Assembly: GCF_900129765.1 (NCBI RefSeq)
Contig: NZ_FQWU01000002.1
Span: forward strand, 992,001-1,056,000
Direction: 5' to 3'
Length of the DNA: 64,000 bases
Source of the DNA: Massilia sp. CF038
Lineage (GTDB): Bacteria > Pseudomonadota > Gammaproteobacteria > Burkholderiales > Burkholderiaceae_D
Shown here in pieces: positions 30,597 to 38,941 of the stretch. A program made the translations under genes and the position numbers. The notes below the pieces were generated by a model. That model saw nothing but the letters and a program-made list of their open reading frames with translations. It did no database searches and was not told where the DNA came from. Position 1 is the first letter of the stretch, and the number at the start of each line of letters is the position of its first letter.

Positions 30597-31838
30597 ATGA
30601 AACGTGTTGATGATTTCCGCCTGCGTCTGGGCAACAAGGAATATGTGCCCATCATGATCGGCGGCATGGGTGTCGATATTTCGACCTCGGAACTGGCGCT
30701 GGAAGCTGCCCGCCTGGGCGGCATTGGCCATATTTCGGACGCGATGGTAGAAGACGTGTCGGACCGTAAATTCGATACCAGCTACGTCAAAGACAAGACC
30801 AAGACCTACAAGTTCAACATCAACAATATGGACAAGGCGGTGGTCCAGTTCGACCTGGCACGCCTGGCCGATGCCACCCGCCGCCACGTGGGCGCGACCA
30901 TGGCGGCAAAAAAGGGCGATGGTCTCATCTTCGTCAACTGCATGGAAAAGCTGACCATGAACGCGCCCAAGGAAACCTTGCGCACGCGTTTGTCGGCAGC
31001 GCTGGACGCGGGCATCGATGGCATCACCATGTCGGCCGGCCTGCATCTGGGCTCATTTGCGCTGATCGCCGACCATCCCCGCTTCCGTGACGCCAAGCTC
31101 GGCATCATAGTGTCCTCAGTGCGCGCGCTGCAACTGTTCCTGCGCAAAATTTCCCGTCTGGATCGTCTGCCCGACTACATCATTGTGGAAGGTCCGCTGG
31201 CCGGCGGCCACCTGGGCTTTGGCATGGACTGGAAAGAATACGACCTGCACACCATCATGGACGAGATCCATGCCTTCATGAAAACCGAAGGCTTGACGAT
31301 TCCCCTGATTGCCGCAGGCGGCATCTTTACCGGCTCGGACGCCGTGAGTTTCCTGGAAAAAGGCGCTGGCGGCGTGCAAGTGGCGACCCGCTTTACCATT
31401 ACCCACGAATGCGGCCTGCCTGCCGACGTCAAGCAGGAATACGTGCGCGCCACCGAAGACGATATCGTCGTCAACGGCATTTCGCCGACCGGCTACCCGA
31501 TGCGCATGCTCAAAAGTACCCCTGCCATTGGCGCCGGCATCCGCCCGGGCTGCGAATCGTACGGCTATTTGCTCGATGCCACCGGCAACTGCTCGTACAT
31601 TAATTCGTACAACCGCGAAGTGCTGGCCCATCCGGAAGCAAAAACCGTGGTGGTGATGGACAAAACCTGTCTGTGCACACACATGCGCAACTTCAATTGC
31701 TGGACCTGCGGCCACTATACCTACCGCCTGAAGGACACCACCCGCAAGCTGGACGACGGCACTTACCAGATCTTGTCAGCAGAACATGTGTTCAAGGATT
31801 ACCAGTTCAGCACCGACAACCAGATCGCCCTGCCTTAA
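30597..31838 (+). CDS. Nitronate monooxygenase family flavoprotein
   Basis: TIM-barrel FMN protein, 413 aa, of the nitronate monooxygenase (2-nitropropane dioxygenase) family. Seen: PIMIGGMGVDISTSELALEAARLGGIG (substrate side), VEGPLAGGHLGFG and IPLIAAGGIFTGSDAV with GAGGVQVATRF for FMN phosphate. The C-terminus adds a Cys-rich tail (KTCLCTHMRNFNCWTCGHY), which could bind a metal or cluster and is unusual compared with short family members. An AAGGAT precedes the start. It is followed by a hairpin that may terminate transcription. True substrate unknown. Confidence 0.85.
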   Translation: MKRVDDFRLRLGNKEYVPIMIGGMGVDISTSELALEAARLGGIGHISDAMVEDVSDRKFDTSYVKDKTKTYKFNINNMDKAVVQFDLARLADATRRHVGATMAAKKGDGLIFVNCMEKLTMNAPKETLRTRLSAALDAGIDGITMSAGLHLGSFALIADHPRFRDAKLGIIVSSVRALQLFLRKISRLDRLPDYIIVEGPLAGGHLGFGMDWKEYDLHTIMDEIHAFMKTEGLTIPLIAAGGIFTGSDAVSFLEKGAGGVQVATRFTITHECGLPADVKQEYVRATEDDIVVNGISPTGYPMRMLKSTPAIGAGIRPGCESYGYLLDATGNCSYINSYNREVLAHPEAKTVVVMDKTCLCTHMRNFNCWTCGHYTYRLKDTTRKLDDGTYQILSAEHVFKDYQFSTDNQIALP

Positions 31839-31861
31839 GCACGGTGCCTGCCGATCAAACC

Positions 31862-31891
31862 AAGCCGGGCCCTGCCCGGCTTGTGCGTTTA
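31862..31891 (+). terminator. Possible terminator after the nitronate monooxygenase gene
   Basis: Perfect 9-bp stem AAGCCGGGC / GCCCGGCTT with a CCT loop, 24 bases after the stop. The following GTGCGTTT is only a weak T-run, so termination may be partial. Confidence 0.55.
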
Positions 31892-32045
31892 CACGCTCTA
31901 TTCCCCCATTTCTGCAGCCTGTCGCAAACGGGGTGACCACTGCCACTGCCGGGGTTAAAGTTGCACCATCCCAACATGAACGCCGTCGGCGTGTCGTGTT
32001 TCGCAACACCGGGGACGGGGTCAGTTACACTCCGCCATCGACTTT

Positions 32046-33341
32046 ATGCAGACGGAACGCCAGACCATGCCATCCAGTAGCGACCTGCAGCACAACGTGA
32101 GCGCCTTCGCAACGCGCTTGCACCACGCCTTTGACGCCACCACCACCTGGGTGACCCAGCTGTCGTGGTGGAAGTTCTTCCTGTTCGCGGCGGTGGCCCT
32201 GGTCGCAGCGGACATTTTGCAAAACGAATTGTTCTCCGGCTCTGGCGAAGAAGTCGTGATGCGCACCGACGAAGGCAAGAAAAAGAAGACCAAAAAGCCC
32301 GAGTCGACCATTCTGATCGACGATTCGGGCATTCATTTCAATCCGCGCAAGCCGATGACGCCGCCGGCAGTGCCGCCCGAGCCACCGGCCCCGCCTGCCA
32401 TGCCGGCCGATCCCGCGCAGCCTGCGCCACCGACCGTCCCACAAGTATCGACCATGCCCGACGGCAGTGAGTCGGTCCACATTGAACTGCCGCCGCAAAT
32501 CGGCGAAGAATTGTCGAACGCGATTGAAAACGCGGTGGAAACGGCGGCGGAAGAAAAGGTCACGCGCTACCACCGCCAGGCCTCGACCTGGTTCCGCAGC
32601 TTTGTGCTGCTGCTGATTCTGGCGTTGCTGGCGATGAAGGCGCTCGTTGGCGGCAAGAAGCGCGCCGAAGCGGAAACCCTCACGGCCAACGCGGCGGCCG
32701 AACGCGAGTCGATGCAGCGCCAGCTATCCGAAACCAAGATGCAGATGATGCAAGCCCAGGTCGAGCCGCACTTCCTGTTCAACACCCTGGCCTCGGTCGA
32801 GTATCTGATCGAAACCAATCCGCCGCGCGCCTCGGCCATGCAGCGCAGCCTGATCCAGTATCTGCGCGCGGTCTTGCCGCAAATGCGGGACAACGCGGTT
32901 GTCACCAACCTGGGACGCGAAGCGGACATGGTCCAGGCTTACCTGAATTTGCTCAAGATGCGCATGGAAGAACGTCTGACAGTGGAGATGCACATACCCG
33001 ACGGCCTGCGCACGGCCGCCTTCCCACCCATGATGCTGCAATCGATGGTGGAAAACGCGATCAAGCACGGCCTGGAATGCAAGCCCGAAGGCGGCACCCT
33101 GAAGATCGTGGCCGAGGTTGCCAGCGGCAAGCTGCGCGTGATCGTCACGGACGATGGGGTCGGCTTCGGCGTGGTGCCAAGCGACGGCACCGGCCTGGGC
33201 CTGCCGACCATCCGCGAGCGCCTCAAGCTGCTGCACGGCGACCAGGGCCAGCTGCACATTGCCGCCAATTCGCCCAGCGGCGTGATTGCCACCATCGAGG
33301 TGCCGTACCAGGTCTCTCGGCCCGGCAGCGGCGCCAAATGA
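32046..33341 (+). CDS. LytS/AlgZ-type sensor histidine kinase
   Basis: Membrane sensor kinase of the His_kinase (LytS-like) family, 431 aa. Seen: a membrane helix near residues 38-55, a Pro-rich extracytoplasmic linker (about 98-140), a second helix near 178-198, a coiled stretch, then the phospho-acceptor His242 in QVEPHFLFNTLAS and an ATPase end with VENAIKHGLECKPEGG and DDGVGFGVV. The gene is 63 bases before a LytTR regulator gene, so the two form a two-component pair. The exact start is uncertain: an ATG at 32067 is possible. Confidence 0.88.
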   Translation: MQTERQTMPSSSDLQHNVSAFATRLHHAFDATTTWVTQLSWWKFFLFAAVALVAADILQNELFSGSGEEVVMRTDEGKKKKTKKPESTILIDDSGIHFNPRKPMTPPAVPPEPPAPPAMPADPAQPAPPTVPQVSTMPDGSESVHIELPPQIGEELSNAIENAVETAAEEKVTRYHRQASTWFRSFVLLLILALLAMKALVGGKKRAEAETLTANAAAERESMQRQLSETKMQMMQAQVEPHFLFNTLASVEYLIETNPPRASAMQRSLIQYLRAVLPQMRDNAVVTNLGREADMVQAYLNLLKMRMEERLTVEMHIPDGLRTAAFPPMMLQSMVENAIKHGLECKPEGGTLKIVAEVASGKLRVIVTDDGVGFGVVPSDGTGLGLPTIRERLKLLHGDQGQLHIAANSPSGVIATIEVPYQVSRPGSGAK

Positions 33342-33404
33342 GCGGTTGATAAAAGCGCTGATGTATTGAATAATTGACAGTCCTGACGTCTCCCCTGCCC
33401 TCCC

Positions 33405-34166
33405 ATGCCTACAGCAATCATTGCCGACGACGAAAGATTAATGCGGGACCAGCTGCGCATGCGCTTGTCGCAAGTCTGGCCCGAACTCGAGATCATCGGC
33501 GAGGCAAAAAATGGCGACGAAGCCATTGCCCTGGTGGCCGAACTGAAACCGGATCTTACCTTCCTTGACATCCGCATGCCGGGCAAGACCGGCATGGACG
33601 CGGCGCGCGCCATTGGCGCCGACAGCAATATCGTGTTTGTCACAGCGTATGACCAGTACGCGGTCGAAGCGTTCGAACGGGGTGCGGTCGATTATGTGCT
33701 CAAGCCGCCCGAGCCCGAGCGCCTGCAGATCACGGTGGACCGCCTCAAGGCGCGCCTGGACAAGCCGAAAGCCGCCGTCAACGACAGCGTCACTGCCATG
33801 CTGTCTCAGCTGGCCGAAAAAATGGCTGCACCCAAGCCGACCTATCTGCAATGGATTCAGGCCAGCATTGGTCAGGACCTGCGCATGATCCCGGTGGAAG
33901 AAATCCTGTTTTTCCGTTCCGACGAAAAATACACCTGCGTCCAGACCGAAAAATTCGAAGCGCTGATCCGCAAACCGGTACGCGATCTGGCCGAAGAACT
34001 CGATCCCGCGCTGTTCTGGCAGATCCACCGCGCCACGCTGGTCAACGTGAATGCCATTGAAGGCGTCACGCGCGACATCCGCGGCCGTCATCTGGTGCTC
34101 ATTAAAGGCAAGCCGGACAAGCTGGAAGTGAGCCGCAGCTTCCTGCACCTGTTCAAGCAAATGTAA
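33405..34166 (+). CDS. LytTR-family response regulator (AlgR/LytR type)
   Basis: A 253-residue regulator with an N-terminal receiver (phospho-acceptor Asp55 in LTFLDIRMPGKTG; switch Thr in VFVTAYDQYAVEAFE) and a C-terminal LytTR DNA-binding domain (about residues 145-250) with VEEILFFRSDEKYTCVQT and FWQIHRATLVNVNAIE. LytTR regulators bind direct repeats near promoters and control alginate, autolysis or fimbriae genes in other species. Targets are not visible here. The preceding LytS-type kinase is its likely partner. Confidence 0.92.
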   Translation: MPTAIIADDERLMRDQLRMRLSQVWPELEIIGEAKNGDEAIALVAELKPDLTFLDIRMPGKTGMDAARAIGADSNIVFVTAYDQYAVEAFERGAVDYVLKPPEPERLQITVDRLKARLDKPKAAVNDSVTAMLSQLAEKMAAPKPTYLQWIQASIGQDLRMIPVEEILFFRSDEKYTCVQTEKFEALIRKPVRDLAEELDPALFWQIHRATLVNVNAIEGVTRDIRGRHLVLIKGKPDKLEVSRSFLHLFKQM

Positions 34167-34273
34167 TGCGGGCCGATCGGCCCTTCCCTTGTTGCCCCGC
34201 AAAATCGGGGCAACAGCTGTGCCGTATGCTGTTCCCGGGCCCGCATCCGCGCGCCATTTACAGCAGGCACGCA

Positions 34274-35512
34274 ATGAAAAACCAGCGTTCTTTGCGCCTG
34301 CGCAGCTGGCGCGTTTCCATGTTCTTTCTCGGGCTGGCGGGCGGCCACTTGTTGCTGCGCGCTGTTGCCGGCGGCCGCGGCCCGCGCTTTGCGCGCAGCC
34401 ACAGCCGCGACATCATCCAGCATGCCAGCGAAGCCATCATTTCCACGGACGACACCCAGACCGTGGTGCTGGCCAACCCGTCGGCCGCAGCCATGTTTGC
34501 CACCACGGTCGACGCCATGCAGGGCAGCCCCTTGAGCCGCTACATCCACCCCCTGCCCACCACGCCGGGCGACCCGATTCCCGCCTATTTCGGCGATGGC
34601 AGCGGGCGCGTGGGCCGACGCGCCACCGATTACGCGGTCACGGGCATCCGCGCCAACGGCGAAACGTTCCCGCTGGAAGGTTCGGTATCGAGCATGACAG
34701 AGGCCGACGGCAGTATCAACACCATCATCGTGCGCGACGTGACGGCGCGCCAGCAGGTACAGGACAAGCTGTCGCGCTCGCACGCACAGTTGCGCCAGTT
34801 GTCGGCGGCACTGCAAACCGTGCGCGAAGAAGAGCGCACCCACATCGCGCGCGAACTGCACGACGATCTGGGCCAGCTGCTGGCCTCGCTGCGGATGGAT
34901 CTGGCCCTGCTACAGCAAGAACCGGGCGCCAATCCGACCAGCGCGCGCCTGATGGGCGGCATGGAAGAGAATTTACTTACGGCCATACAATCGCTGCGCC
35001 GCATCGCCACCAATCTGCGCCCGCGCGCACTGGACGAAGGCGGCCTGTATTTCGCCCTGCAGGGATTGCGGGACGAGTTTGTCGAACGCCATGGCATCGC
35101 TTGTGCGCTGTATGCCGACGAAAGCGAGCTGCGGCTCGACGATGCCGCCAGTACCGCGATTTTCCGCATCGTGCAAGAGGCTCTGACCAATATTGCGCGG
35201 CATGCGAACGCCAGCAATGTGACCATGTATTTATACCGGATCGACAGCCAGCTGCTCATTTCCATCCGCGACGATGGCTGCGGCATCACCGCTGCCGACC
35301 TGGAAAAAGCCCAGTCGCTGGGTCTGATTGGCATGCGCGAACGGGTCTGGGGCATGCACGGCGAGATCACCGTCAGCAGCGACGAGCCACCCGGCACCCG
35401 AATTGAGATCGTTTTGCCTTTGGCAGAAAAACCACACCTGACAGAAAATTTTTCAGATCGTGAAATTTTTCGTGCAGAAACACGTGGATATCGGCCAACT
35501 TCACCAAATTAA
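34274..35512 (+). CDS. PAS-containing NarX/DegS-type sensor histidine kinase
   Basis: About 412 residues: a short hydrophobic N-terminus, a PAS domain (about 45-155; HASEAIISTDDTQTVVLANPSAAAMF), then a HisKA_3 dimerisation domain with His196 in THIARELHDDLGQLLASLR and a HATPase with EALTNIARHANASNVTMYLY and DDGCGI. Such kinases normally pair with NarL-type regulators, and none is adjacent. I chose the Met in MKNQRSL over the ATG at 34166, which overlaps the upstream stop (TAATG) but would add a peptide that looks non-coding. The start is therefore uncertain. Confidence 0.82.
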   Translation: MKNQRSLRLRSWRVSMFFLGLAGGHLLLRAVAGGRGPRFARSHSRDIIQHASEAIISTDDTQTVVLANPSAAAMFATTVDAMQGSPLSRYIHPLPTTPGDPIPAYFGDGSGRVGRRATDYAVTGIRANGETFPLEGSVSSMTEADGSINTIIVRDVTARQQVQDKLSRSHAQLRQLSAALQTVREEERTHIARELHDDLGQLLASLRMDLALLQQEPGANPTSARLMGGMEENLLTAIQSLRRIATNLRPRALDEGGLYFALQGLRDEFVERHGIACALYADESELRLDDAASTAIFRIVQEALTNIARHANASNVTMYLYRIDSQLLISIRDDGCGITAADLEKAQSLGLIGMRERVWGMHGEITVSSDEPPGTRIEIVLPLAEKPHLTENFSDREIFRAETRGYRPTSPN

Positions 35513-35611
35513 CAACGTTCGATCCCCGGCGGTCATCAAGTTGTCATAGTATACCGATACAGTTCCTGTCGAATTACAGCAACTCATTGAAGTAAACTAA
35601 TGGAGAGTTAT

Positions 35612-36625
35612 ATGCAAGGTAAAATGTTGGTAGCAGCACTGGTCGCATCCCTGCCACTGGTCGCGTCGGCTCAGTCGAGCGTCACCATCTACGGCGTGGT
35701 CGATGCAGGTATCGCTCACGAAGACACCGGCGCAGTTGGCGGCAACAAGACCGTACTCGCTTCGGGCAACCAGTCCACCAGCCGTTTTGGTTTCAAAGGT
35801 CAAGAAGACATCGGTAACGGTCTGAAAGCCGTCTTCAACCTGGAAGCCGGCTACCAAGTCGACACCGGTGCGGGCGATGCTTCCCTGTTCGGCCGCCGCG
35901 CTGTTGTTGGTCTGGAAGGCTCCTTCGGTGCTGTCGTTCTGGGTCGTGAATACACCCCAGTTGCTGACGTTGCAAACGTCACCGACATCAACGGTCAAGG
36001 TTTCTACGGTTCGAACCTGAGCTCGTTCGCTGCTGGTCGTCTGACCCGCCGCATCAGCAACTCGGTGAACTACCGTTCGGCCAACGCCATGGGCGGCTTC
36101 AAGCTGGGCGTCGCTTACGGCATGGGCGAACAGTCGACCGGTCCTTCGAAGGATCTGGTAGGCGCGTCGCTGGCTTACGCTTCGGAAAACTTCTACATCG
36201 GTGGCGCATACCACACCGTTGAGAACGTCACCACCGGCAAGGACAAAGAGTACATCGTTGGCGCCACCGCCAAGTTCTCGGCGTTCGAAGTCAAGGCCAA
36301 CTACATGGTCGCTGATCCTACCGGCACCGGCAACAAATACGAACAGGCCAACCTGGGTGCTTCGTACGCGTTCGATGCCAACAAGATCTACACCAACGTT
36401 CAGCAGAACAAACTGGAAAACGGCGCCAAGGGTAACCTGTTCAGCGTTGCTTACTCGTACACCCTGTCGAAGCGCACCAACGTGTACGCTGCTTACGCTA
36501 CCATGCGTAACAACGCACAAGGCCTGTTCCCGATCTACTCGGCTGGTTCGAACATCACCCCGGCCGCTGGCCAGAATGGTGTTGACCCAACCGGTCTGAC
36601 CGTCGGTCTGCGTCACTCGTTCTAA
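35612..36625 (+). CDS. Gram-negative porin (OmpC/Omp32-like)
   Basis: Trimeric outer-membrane porin of the betaproteobacterial Porin_4 type, 337 aa. Seen: a signal peptide ending VASAQS, the mature start SSVTIYGVVDAGI, GFKGQEDIGNGLKAVFNLE (typical first strands), alternating beta-strand pattern, and a C-terminal TVGLRHSF with final Phe. GGAGAG lies four bases before the ATG at 35612. The start is preferred to an upstream ATG whose bases overlap that ribosome site. Codons are rich in GGT, CGT and GCT, unlike its neighbours, as expected for an abundant protein. A strong terminator follows. Confidence 0.94.
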   Translation: MQGKMLVAALVASLPLVASAQSSVTIYGVVDAGIAHEDTGAVGGNKTVLASGNQSTSRFGFKGQEDIGNGLKAVFNLEAGYQVDTGAGDASLFGRRAVVGLEGSFGAVVLGREYTPVADVANVTDINGQGFYGSNLSSFAAGRLTRRISNSVNYRSANAMGGFKLGVAYGMGEQSTGPSKDLVGASLAYASENFYIGGAYHTVENVTTGKDKEYIVGATAKFSAFEVKANYMVADPTGTGNKYEQANLGASYAFDANKIYTNVQQNKLENGAKGNLFSVAYSYTLSKRTNVYAAYATMRNNAQGLFPIYSAGSNITPAAGQNGVDPTGLTVGLRHSF

Positions 36626-36642
36626 GCTTCTTCGGAAGCTGC

Positions 36643-36674
36643 AAAAAAGCACGCAGCAATGCGTGCTTTTTTTT
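36643..36674 (+). terminator. Strong intrinsic terminator after the porin gene
   Basis: A 12-bp perfect stem (AAAAAAGCACGC / GCGTGCTTTTTT) around an AGCAAT loop, with an extended T-run. It lies 17 bases after the porin stop. The A/T-rich base of the stem would work in both directions. Confidence 0.92.
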
Positions 36675-36701
36675 CGTTTATACAGGCAAGGAAAAACGCC
36701 A

Positions 36702-37139
36702 ATGGCAGAACCAAAACGCGGCAGCGGTGTGCTGATCCTGGTGGCAGTCCTGGTGCTCGGTGTGCTGACGTTCATGTACTCCGGCGGCAACTACGTCAAA
36801 TCACTGGCAGGCATCGGCAGCTGCACCGAAACGCCGCTGGCCACCTTCCCTTCGCCCGGCCAGCGCCTGGCGGTATCGAGCTACCTGCGCCAGTGCGGCC
36901 CAGGCACCGATCCGGTCACCCATGTGATTCTGCATCCGGTCGGCAAGCTGCCCCCGGCCGATGCGAATGGACTGGTGCGCGAGGGCGAAGTGTTCCTCGA
37001 GAGCGGCAAGCGCGCCGTGGGCGCCAGCTGGGAAGGCGAACGCGAAGTCACGCTGGAAGTAGGCGGCACCGGGGCGATCCCGGGCGCGGCGGAAAAGACG
37101 CGCGCTGACGTACAGGTGCACATCCGGCGCGCCAGGTAG
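36702..37139 (+). CDS. Hypothetical membrane-anchored protein
   Basis: A 145-residue protein with one N-terminal membrane helix (SGVLILVAVLVLGVLTFMYS, about residues 9-28) and a soluble part predicted outside the cytoplasm with two cysteines (IGSCTETP, YLRQCGPG). No family is recognised. The start at MAEPKRG has AAGGAAAA upstream; a longer frame runs into the terminator hairpin and is rejected. It converges on a methyltransferase gene. Confidence 0.7.
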   Translation: MAEPKRGSGVLILVAVLVLGVLTFMYSGGNYVKSLAGIGSCTETPLATFPSPGQRLAVSSYLRQCGPGTDPVTHVILHPVGKLPPADANGLVREGEVFLESGKRAVGASWEGEREVTLEVGGTGAIPGAAEKTRADVQVHIRRAR

Positions 37140-37145
37140 CGCAGC

Positions 37146-37796
37146 TTATTTCAGACGGCAGCTCAGCAGCCAGTAGTACTCGAGCCGCACGATCTTGATC
37201 TCGCGTACCGAGGAAGCGAGCTTCTTGCGCAGGGCGCTGTCAGACGGATAGGTCTTGGGAATCTCGTAGCGTTCGCCGTCTGGCGTGGCGCGGATATGGT
37301 AGGTATTGCCTTCCAGGTCGGTACGGGCGACGGTTTCGCTGCTGCCTTCCACATAGGCATCGTCCAGAAGGACGATCAGGACATCCTTGCCGAGCCGCGC
37401 TTTCAGTTGCGCCAGGAAGCGCTCGTATTCTTCGCGCTTGACGTGCGACCACCAGAAACCGATAAATACTGCTGTGAAGTCGCCTATATCGGCTGGCAAA
37501 TCGCGCGCATCGGCCAAGCGCAGCGTGACCTTGTCGGCTGGCAGCTTGCGCAGCTGGGCCATGGCAATCATTTCGGGATTGATGTCGGTTGCGACAACTT
37601 TGTCAGCGGTTTCGGCGATGATGCGGGTCCAGTAGCCGGTGCCACAGGCCAGTTCCAGCACCGTATGGCCGCGCAGAACCTCCGCCACGTGGCCGCGCAT
37701 GGCTTCCAGATCTTCCTGGCGCTCGGCGCGGTCGTAGATGCGGTCGTGATTGGAAGCGATTTTGGCGTAAAACTGTGCAGATTGTTCGGTGATCAT
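37146..37796 (-). CDS. Class I SAM-dependent methyltransferase
   Basis: A 216-residue methyltransferase. Seen: motif I VLELACGTGYWTRIIA (about residues 45-60), an acidic residue in VVATDINPEM that holds the SAM ribose, and a later DFTAVFIGFWWSHV block. The substrate is not deducible. It lies 21 bases downstream of cysB on the same strand, so it may be cotranscribed with it; no functional link is known. Confidence 0.85.
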   Translation of the reverse strand: MITEQSAQFYAKIASNHDRIYDRAERQEDLEAMRGHVAEVLRGHTVLELACGTGYWTRIIAETADKVVATDINPEMIAMAQLRKLPADKVTLRLADARDLPADIGDFTAVFIGFWWSHVKREEYERFLAQLKARLGKDVLIVLLDDAYVEGSSETVARTDLEGNTYHIRATPDGERYEIPKTYPSDSALRKKLASSVREIKIVRLEYYWLLSCRLK

Positions 37797-37817
37797 GTTC
37801 TTCTTAATAAATGCTGA

Positions 37818-38759
37818 TTACAGCTCGTAGTTGTCTTTGCTGCCGTTCATGGCCGACTCGACCATTTTGCGGTTCAGGGTCGGCGCCAGCAGCTCGATGA
37901 AGGTGTAAATATAACTGCGCAGGTAAGCGCCCTGCTTGACCGCCACGCGCGACACATTCATGCCGAACAGATGGCCCACGGGAATGGCGCGCAGGTTCTT
38001 GTCGCGTTCCGAATCGAACGCCATACCCGCTATGATACCAAGGCCCATGCCCAGTTCCACGTAAGTCTTGATGACATCGGCATCAATGGCTTCAAGCAGT
38101 ACGTCCGGTTTCAGCCCGCGCAGGCTGAACGCGTGGTCGATCTTGCTGCGCCCGGCAAAGGCGCCGTCATACGTGATGAGCGGATAGGTGGCAATTTCCT
38201 CGAGGGAGACGGCTTTCGAACGCAGCAGCGGATGGTCGGGCGGCACCACCACCACGTGCTCCCACTGGTAGCAAGGCAGCGTGATCAGGCCATCCACGCC
38301 CGCCACCGATTCGGTTGCAATGGCCAGGTCGGCCTGGTCACGCTGCACCATCTCGGCGATCTGGCGGGGGTTGCCCTGCAACAGGGACAGGCGTACCTTG
38401 GGATACTTGAGCATGAAGGCCTGCACCACCTTGGGCAGCGTGTAGCGCGCCTGGGTGTGGGTAGTGGCGATGGTAAAGCTGCCGCTGTCCTGGGCTGCGT
38501 ATTCCTTGCCGATGCGTTTAAGGCTGTCAATTTCCTGCATGATCAGTTCGACCGATTCCAGCACCAGCCGGCCGGGCTCGGTCAAGCCGCGAATGCGTTT
38601 GCCATGCCTTGTGAAAATATCAACGCCAAGCTCCTCCTCCAGCTCGATGATCGCCTTTGATACCCCGGGCTGCGAGGTAAACAGCGCTTTGGCGGCATCG
38701 GTCAGATTGTAATTCTGGCGTACGGCTTCGCGCACGAAGCGCAGTTGGTGGAGGTTCAT
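37818..38759 (-). CDS. cysB: CysB-family LysR-type regulator
   Basis: LysR-type activator of sulfate assimilation, 313 aa. Seen: the N-terminal helix-turn-helix (NLHQLRFVREAVRQNYNLTDA, then SQPGVSKAIIELEEELGVDIF), HGKRIRGLTEPG typical of CysB/Cbl, and a C-terminal co-inducer domain that starts GSFTIATTHTQARY, the usual CysB inducer-binding region. It is divergent from the sulfate-reduction operon starting with cysI, which fits direct control of that operon. Confidence 0.94.
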   Translation of the reverse strand: MNLHQLRFVREAVRQNYNLTDAAKALFTSQPGVSKAIIELEEELGVDIFTRHGKRIRGLTEPGRLVLESVELIMQEIDSLKRIGKEYAAQDSGSFTIATTHTQARYTLPKVVQAFMLKYPKVRLSLLQGNPRQIAEMVQRDQADLAIATESVAGVDGLITLPCYQWEHVVVVPPDHPLLRSKAVSLEEIATYPLITYDGAFAGRSKIDHAFSLRGLKPDVLLEAIDADVIKTYVELGMGLGIIAGMAFDSERDKNLRAIPVGHLFGMNVSRVAVKQGAYLRSYIYTFIELLAPTLNRKMVESAMNGSKDNYEL

Positions 38760-38789
38760 TGCTGTTTTTCTCGAATTCTTGTGCTAACC

Positions 38790-38850
38790 GCATTTTATAA
38801 GAATGCTTATGCCTGATACGCATATAAGCAAATAAATTCTTAGTCGTTTG
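38790..38850. promoter_or_regulatory. Candidate CysB operator region
   Basis: In the cysB-cysI divergent gap, ATAAGAATGCTTAT (38797-38810) has 5-bp inverted arms. About 20 bases later there is ATAAGCAAATAAATTCTTAG, an AT-rich partner with similar half-sites. LysR-type regulators often bind such AT-rich pairs. No footprint data; inferred from position and symmetry. Confidence 0.4.
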
Positions 38851-38941
38851 GAATAAAGAAGCAGTTTATTACCATTGGGGCTAGTTTGGGGCCTCTCCAT
38901 GAAATTTGCCCTGCGCCAAGACCGAAAAAACAGGATGACAC

